Assembly: GCF_012273895.1 (NCBI RefSeq)
Contig: NC_052117.1
Coordinates: 2,108,001-2,172,000, forward strand
Length of the DNA: 64,000 bases
Direction: 5' to 3'
Source: Zerene cesonia
Lineage: Eukaryota > Arthropoda > Insecta > Lepidoptera > Pieridae
In this document: positions 59,277 to 64,000 of the stretch, piece after piece
Position numbering within the stretch: the stretch's first letter is position 1
Layout: each line of letters opens with the position of its first letter
Translations under genes and position numbers: made by a program
Notes under the pieces: model-generated
The model's database searches: none
What the model saw: the letters and a program-made list of their open reading frames with translations, nothing else
Told to the model about the DNA's origin: nothing

Positions 59277-59510
59277 GGAACTAATTCAGCGCTTGAGTAT
59301 TGGACAAGTTTGATTGGTGTGGCGGTGGCGACAAGTTTTTGTGGAGTTTTTAATGGCTTGCCGATAACTACGCTTGTTTACGAGATGCGGCAAATTGGAA
59401 TATCTGCTGCGAATTATCCACTTTTAATGGTGCACCTTATGGATAAGTTATGGTTACTAACGTGTCGTTATCGAAAAATACTAGTCAAATATATAATAAG
59501 GATTTTTTGG
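59277..59510 (+). CDS. Weak candidate internal exon, unknown protein
   Basis: A 78-codon open segment bounded by an acceptor-like TATTCCAG|GG (AG at 59275..59276) and a consensus-like donor TTTTGG|GTAAGT (GT at 59511). Its length is an exact multiple of three. The translation is hydrophobic in its first half (TSLIGVAVATSFCGVFNG), then mixed and basic (DKLWLLTCRYRKILVKYI), as might suit a membrane protein exon. I do not recognise a family. The upstream polypyrimidine tract is poor and no partner exon is visible. Open frames of this size (the frame runs 59256..59639) are expected by chance roughly once per window of this composition. It may equally be noise. Confidence 0.15.
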
Positions 59511-59946
59511 GTAAGTTTGAGGCGAGGTAAGATTGAAGTAAGAGTTAATCTCTCTCACAATGGAGCTTCAATCATAGTATTCATCGTACAAGGTGTAATT
59601 ATGTACCTATTATATTCTCTCTTTTATTCTGTAGCCTGAATACAATTTAATAAATAACAAACGAAGAGGCATTTTATTATTCTTTGTTACTTTCGTAAAT
59701 AAGTTTTTATGTTGTAAGAAGAAAGTTATTCAGTACAAATTAAGCTGTTGTAAGCTGAATTTTCATGTATGCGTTTGTCTAAATTTACTTTGTGTTCATC
59801 ACATTGAAACCACTTGAAAGTCTTTGCGAATGTAATAAAATCTACCATAGATTATATTACACTAAAAAATACACGAATAAAACACGAATATGACATTTTC
59901 TAAAAAAGATTCCTAGCTAGATCGATTTATCGCCCCCGAAACCCCC

Positions 59947-60055
59947 ATATACTAAATTTCATGAAAATCGTTGGAGCCGATTCCGAGATTCCAATTAATA
60001 AAATCCAAAATATATGTATATAAGAATTGCTCGTTTAAAGGTATAAGATTTAAAT
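59947..60055 (+). repeat. Interspersed repeat family D, copy 2
   Basis: Identical over 51 bases to 45098..45148, then AATAAAATCCAAAATATATG, and the shared AAGAATTGCTCGTTTAAAGG and TATAAGAT. High identity suggests recent spread or a conserved module. Confidence 0.85.
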
Positions 60056-60356
60056 CTCGTAGCAGCTGCTTTCAGACTGACCGTTTTTGACTCCTTCAGC
60101 GAATGTGATAAACGCTCGGTACAAAATGGCGAAAATAAAAGCTGTATAGCGGAAGGTAGTTGAATACTCGTCCCCAGGGAGCCCTCAATTTTGTCGCTAT
60201 TGGACAACTTGTACAACTATTACAGTCTTTGTCAATTTGTATTAGTATTCCCTATACACTAAAATATAAGGTTGTAGATTGTGGAAGTATATGGCATAAA
60301 ATATTCATTTATGTCGAAATTTACAAATAAGCGTAAGAGCTACTACAAAATTAATT
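60056..60356. other. Single-copy stretch
   Basis: No gene. ACAAAATGGCGAAAATAAAA (about 60121) is a Pho/YY1-like word only. Confidence 0.4.
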
Positions 60357-60592
60357 GGTCACCCAACCAATTTACGACCGTGCCGACCGTTGCTTAACCT
60401 TGATTTGTTATAATTTGTTGTTATACCGACAAAAATACGACATTTCTGAAAATGTTAACTGTAACTATTTCGGTTCATGAGATACAGCCTGGACGGACGG
60501 ATAGACAGACAGAGTGTCGGACAACGAAGTATTGGTAAATGACTCCCGTTTTACCCATTGTGTATGAAACCCTATCAAAGCCTATTTGGATA
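60357..60592 (+). mobile_element. (GTCY)n-hitchhiking MITE-like element, copy 2
   Basis: GGTCACCCAACCAATTTACG, TTGCTTAACCTTGATTTGTT, TTCGGTTCATGAGATACAGC, CTGGACGGACGGATAGACAG, ACAGAGTGTCGGACAACGAA, then CCGTTTTACCCATTGTGTAT and GAAACCCTATC. Longer and closer to the usual form than 55065..55258. Confidence 0.75.
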
Positions 60593-61609
60593 TAGACCAT
60601 TCTTAAATATACCACATTTGTTTAATGCTTCATCGTTCACAAATATAACAAATTTTATAGTAAAGGAAAGAAAACCGTACTGTTTTCATAGACCCGTGAA
60701 AACAACGGAACAATGCATTATTTAAAAACGAATTTCACCCGTAGTTCTTTTATTTTCACAAACAAGGAAGCGTCTACGATTTTTTTCACATCAAAAACAT
60801 GAAAAATGGCGAGCTCTCCCGCTTTAATAGTGTTTGTTTTCAATAAGAGCTGTGTTTGCGTAGGCCGCTTGTGACAACACACGTTTCATTTACAAATAAA
60901 TTGTGACCGAAGAAAGACATCTTTTCTAAAAATCTTAAAGAATTTAAACGAACCTACATGTAATCTTAGGAAAAAATATCATTTATAATTCTATTTTCTA
61001 GGCGTAATACGAAAAATTCTGAATATCATCAATTTCTAAGCTTAAAACATTTAAAGGTAATATTCGTTAATGTGTAGATTTGATAATCCGATAAAAAAGC
61101 TTAAATTGAATGTAGCATATAATTAAAAAATCTTTACATACAATGATCGATCCTTTTAGTAATTTATAAGATGCTTATTATTAATATATACTCTCAACGT
61201 TATTGTTTAAATTGTACTAAATAATGTAAACAAATAATTCTAATTCATTTTACAAATGAAAACAAATTTTCTAAACTACCGAACCTCCTGCACTAAACTG
61301 CAACCAATCCTTACGTCATCAGTCCTCAAAAAATCAGTTAAGAATACTTTTTATTAAACATGCACATAATGAATGTTTTTACTTGAACTCGAGTTAACTG
61401 CGATTTATATTTCACAAAGTTTTGAATTGACCCACCACAGCTAAGCTGGCATAAAATTGCCTCAAAAGCACTCCGGTGCTGTTGAATAAATTATTTCGCG
61501 GCGAAAATAAAATGTGTTTTCATCAATAACTTTCAGCGTTTATATTTTGCATTCATTAGTAATTAGAATGCCTACAAATGTTTTTAATGCGATAGTAACT
61601 TTTTCATCT
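60593..61609. other. AT-rich single-copy stretch
   Basis: GC-richer words near 60800..60880 (GAGCTCTCCCGCTTTAATAG). No gene. Confidence 0.45.
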
Positions 61610-61712
61610 CTCTTCTTCTTCACGTCTAAAACACTAGATCAATTTGGACGAAATAGAGATACAAATAAAGTTTGTGACCTAAGGGAGAATACAGAATAGG
61701 TTTATCCCGGAT
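61610..61712 (+). repeat. Family H relic
   Basis: TTCTTCTTCACGTCTAAAAC, TAGATCAATTTGGACGAAAT and AATAGGTTTATCCCGGATAT follow the order of 32290..32462 with heavy divergence. Confidence 0.4.
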
Positions 61713-62685
61713 ATACTGTCTCTTCACTGAAAAAAAAAAAAACAATTATAACGTTAATTTTTTTTCTGTATCTTAAAGAAACACACTTGACCAGCGTGAA
61801 GTATACGTAGCATATGTTTCGGAAGGGGAAATAAATTCGATTTTGATGACGAGCAAATAGATGGCCGGTACAATGAACAATATTTCCCTTCAAAATATAT
61901 ACTAATAGGTTGAACGCAAGAGACTTTGGTTAAAATTTAATAGGACTTTACCGAAACAGTCAGGCTACTTTTAATGGTCAAATATAAAACGTAATATTTA
62001 TACTAATGGTACGCTGTTAAACATTCGCAAAGTTAGTACAATGACAAATAGCTCTTAAAATCCGGTAAACAAAGAGAAAAATGCAAAATAATTTCCATGT
62101 AATATGGCGTAATTTTAAAGTCGTAAATCCAACGAAACTTTTAACCCATAAACGCCCCTGGGGGCCTATAGGTGCCCTTACGACTCCAGATTAAACTTGA
62201 GGCAATAATTTGGGAACTTAGCAATATGTTGTTTCGCTTGACGAAATATTTCGAAGGGGGATTTACTTCGTTGATTAATTCACTTTTCATGGGGATTTAT
62301 TGGGTCGCAGTTTGAATCAGGTAATGAATATATTTTATCACCCGAACTTCTGTTTCTGTTGATTTGTGTACGATTCGGCTACGAGTTAAGTTCTCATAAG
62401 AGCTGTTCGCGAAGTTACTGTTTAATTACGGGAGTTGTGCAGTTTTCTTTGTAATAAACCGTATCGATATTTCGAGAAACATGTTAGCTTATAGCATATC
62501 ATTTTCATCAAGCGATACATGATGATTTCTGTTGCAGAAGCATAGGATTATTAAACATTTTGATTTGTTTTATGAATACTTTGGCCACACTGACTTTTAA
62601 TCTTTTACGAAAAAGAAAGCCGTGGTTAAGAAATGTTTAAACTAAATTTGATGATCAATAAATTAATTACAATTTCTTTTGTTCA
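61713..62685. other. Single-copy stretch
   Basis: 62140..62300 is less AT-rich (AACGCCCCTGGGGGCCTATA with a CCCCTGGGGG palindromic core). No gene or repeat recognised. Confidence 0.4.
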
Positions 62686-62795
62686 GAGTCCTTTTCCTCA
62701 CCCTTCCCAGTCCATTCTTTTATTCCCGCTTACCATCAGGCGATCGCAAGCACCTACCGGCGTAGTAGCCCTTCATTACCTACATAAAAAATTAT
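62686..62795 (+). mobile_element. SINE-like copy, internally deleted
   Basis: AGTCCTTTTCCTCACCCTTC, CCAGTCCATTCTTTTATTCC, then directly CGCTTACCATCAGGCGATCG. The hairpin and GCGGGCAGCGCATTCG part is missing. Confidence 0.65.
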
Positions 62796-63923
62796 AATTC
62801 AACAATTGTTTCCCTTACAATTTCGTAGCCGTAAACCTACAATTTGTACAATTTCGCAACTTTTATTAGCCCACCAAATAGAATTCAAAAATAAAAACAT
62901 TAAGATCTAAAATAATACTAAGCAAAGCTATCAATACACGGTAAATAACAAAGACCCTCAAAGGTTCCCTTTGTATTTATTATTTACAAGAACTATCGAC
63001 TTAAATCTCTACGACGCACTAGAATTATTTGCTTTCTCGACAAAATATGAAGTTTATTGCTACGTATCTTCTCAATTAAGTTTATGGCTGAGTATGCGAT
63101 CCTGGATGTGGTCCAGATATTTTATTGTTAATGGAAAACATATGATTTGTTTTTACCGGTAAAATGTCTGAAAAGTTCCAGACGATACTTTTGCTTTGAT
63201 AGAGGTTGATGCTTTGTCTTGGACATTCGAAAAAAAACGAATAGATTTATGAAATAACTATTTTGTGTTCAGTATTGTAAAATAAATGAACATTGCTTAG
63301 TATAGCCGACATTTAAAATAATCACTGATAGCAATTGGTGAGGACTTTTTTTATGATTTCATATTTGTATAATTGTATTTAATCACTATAGAACTACATG
63401 AATTAAATTAAAACAGTTAAAACAATGAGTCACATTAATCCCAATATACAATATAATAACAGTTTTGTGTTACTATAAATATTATCCTGCGTATAACACC
63501 ATAATTAAGACTATATAATTAAAACATTCTGCTACACATTGCCTTAATTACAAACCATTTTAAACCCCACCGCTTATAAACCCAACGCACGTACGCCATT
63601 CAGTAAAAGCTAAAAGCGATATTTTCAAATACAATGGACAGATGTATGCAGCGTGCTGAAAGGTGATAGAAAATTGAATTTCCTCTCTCCAGAGATTGGA
63701 GCTTAGCCCTAGACACTCTTATTAAATTCCTTCCTTGTCCAACGGTAGTGCAAATGCGAGGGATTTAACAATATGTATGTACATATATTATGTGCAATAA
63801 ATATACATACAATAATAATGGTGCATTTTTGTAAATATACGTCCTTATATAACAGTTGTGGGTGGTGAACATGTCTGAGTTTATATGATATTAAAAAGTT
63901 TAACATTAGTATGTTTATTCTAG
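62796..63923. other. AT-rich single-copy stretch
   Basis: No gene recognised. The 63- and 65-codon frames here have no recognisable content. Confidence 0.5.
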
Positions 63924-64000
63924 ACTAGCTCACCATCCGCGGCATCGTCCGCGTAATTAAAAGACAAAATAGACAGTGTACGGTTTTCTCGTGGATAGTT
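63924..64000 (-). mobile_element. Helitron-like element running off the window
   Basis: ACTAGCTCACCATCCGCGGC then ATCGTCCGCGTAATTAAAAG is the reverse complement of a GC-rich 3' end with CTAGT. The rest lies outside the window. Confidence 0.55.

Noticed and set aside
60121..60830. Pho/YY1-like ATGGCG words as a Polycomb response element
   Set aside because: Isolated short words without the clustered GAF/Pho pattern; ATGGCG is common by chance.

Overview
The window is nuclear DNA from a lepidopteran insect (moth or butterfly; species not resolved). It is AT-rich and split by one 1000-base run of N. It contains no convincing protein-coding gene. The assignment to Lepidoptera rests on the repeats: many copies of a short element that starts TCCTACTAATATTATAAATG and ends with a GCGGGTGAAACCGC hairpin then CGCAGCTAGT. 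This has the terminal structure of a non-autonomous Helitron and matches what I know of the lepidopteran Lep1 group. There are also poly(A)-tailed retroelements with the AGTGGGGGAGCCGGAGGC body, tRNA-headed SINEs, and elements carrying (GTCY)n microsatellites.

The one confident gene is a cytosolic initiator tRNA-Met at 19541..19612 on the minus strand, with initiator-specific bases and a pol III T-run downstream. Everything else is repeats, remnants, microsatellites, hairpins, putative regulatory motifs and single-copy AT-rich DNA. The longest open frames (133, 119 and 109 codons) are about what chance gives in 64 kb of such sequence. Only one, at 59277..59510, has splice-site-like borders, and it is kept as a weak exon candidate.

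Layout: 1..15 kb has scattered Helitron relics, a composite repeat at 11417..11859, a CpG-richer block near 12.4 kb and a retroelement tail nested at a Helitron edge (14.8..15.3 kb). 15..22 kb has a degenerate SINE, a palindromic RFX-type X-box (18719), the tRNA and a 25-bp hairpin (21086). 22130..23129 is the gap. 23..30 kb holds three Lep1-like copies, one split by a SINE, a second long hairpin (25467) and a possible TATA promoter (29643). 30..41 kb is mostly single-copy, with a (TG)20 array, a full SINE (37648), a tRNA-headed SINE (38715) and a second X-box (40561). 41..49 kb is dense in Helitron-like copies. 49..64 kb is mostly single-copy with paired short motifs, two (GTCY)n-type elements and a 51-nt perfect repeat.

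The window reads as a gene desert or the inside of a very large intron. I found no evidence for a new enzymatic or defence system. The items most worth checking are the two X-boxes, the two long hairpins, the shared composite motif at 44398 and 51200, and the nested insertions.
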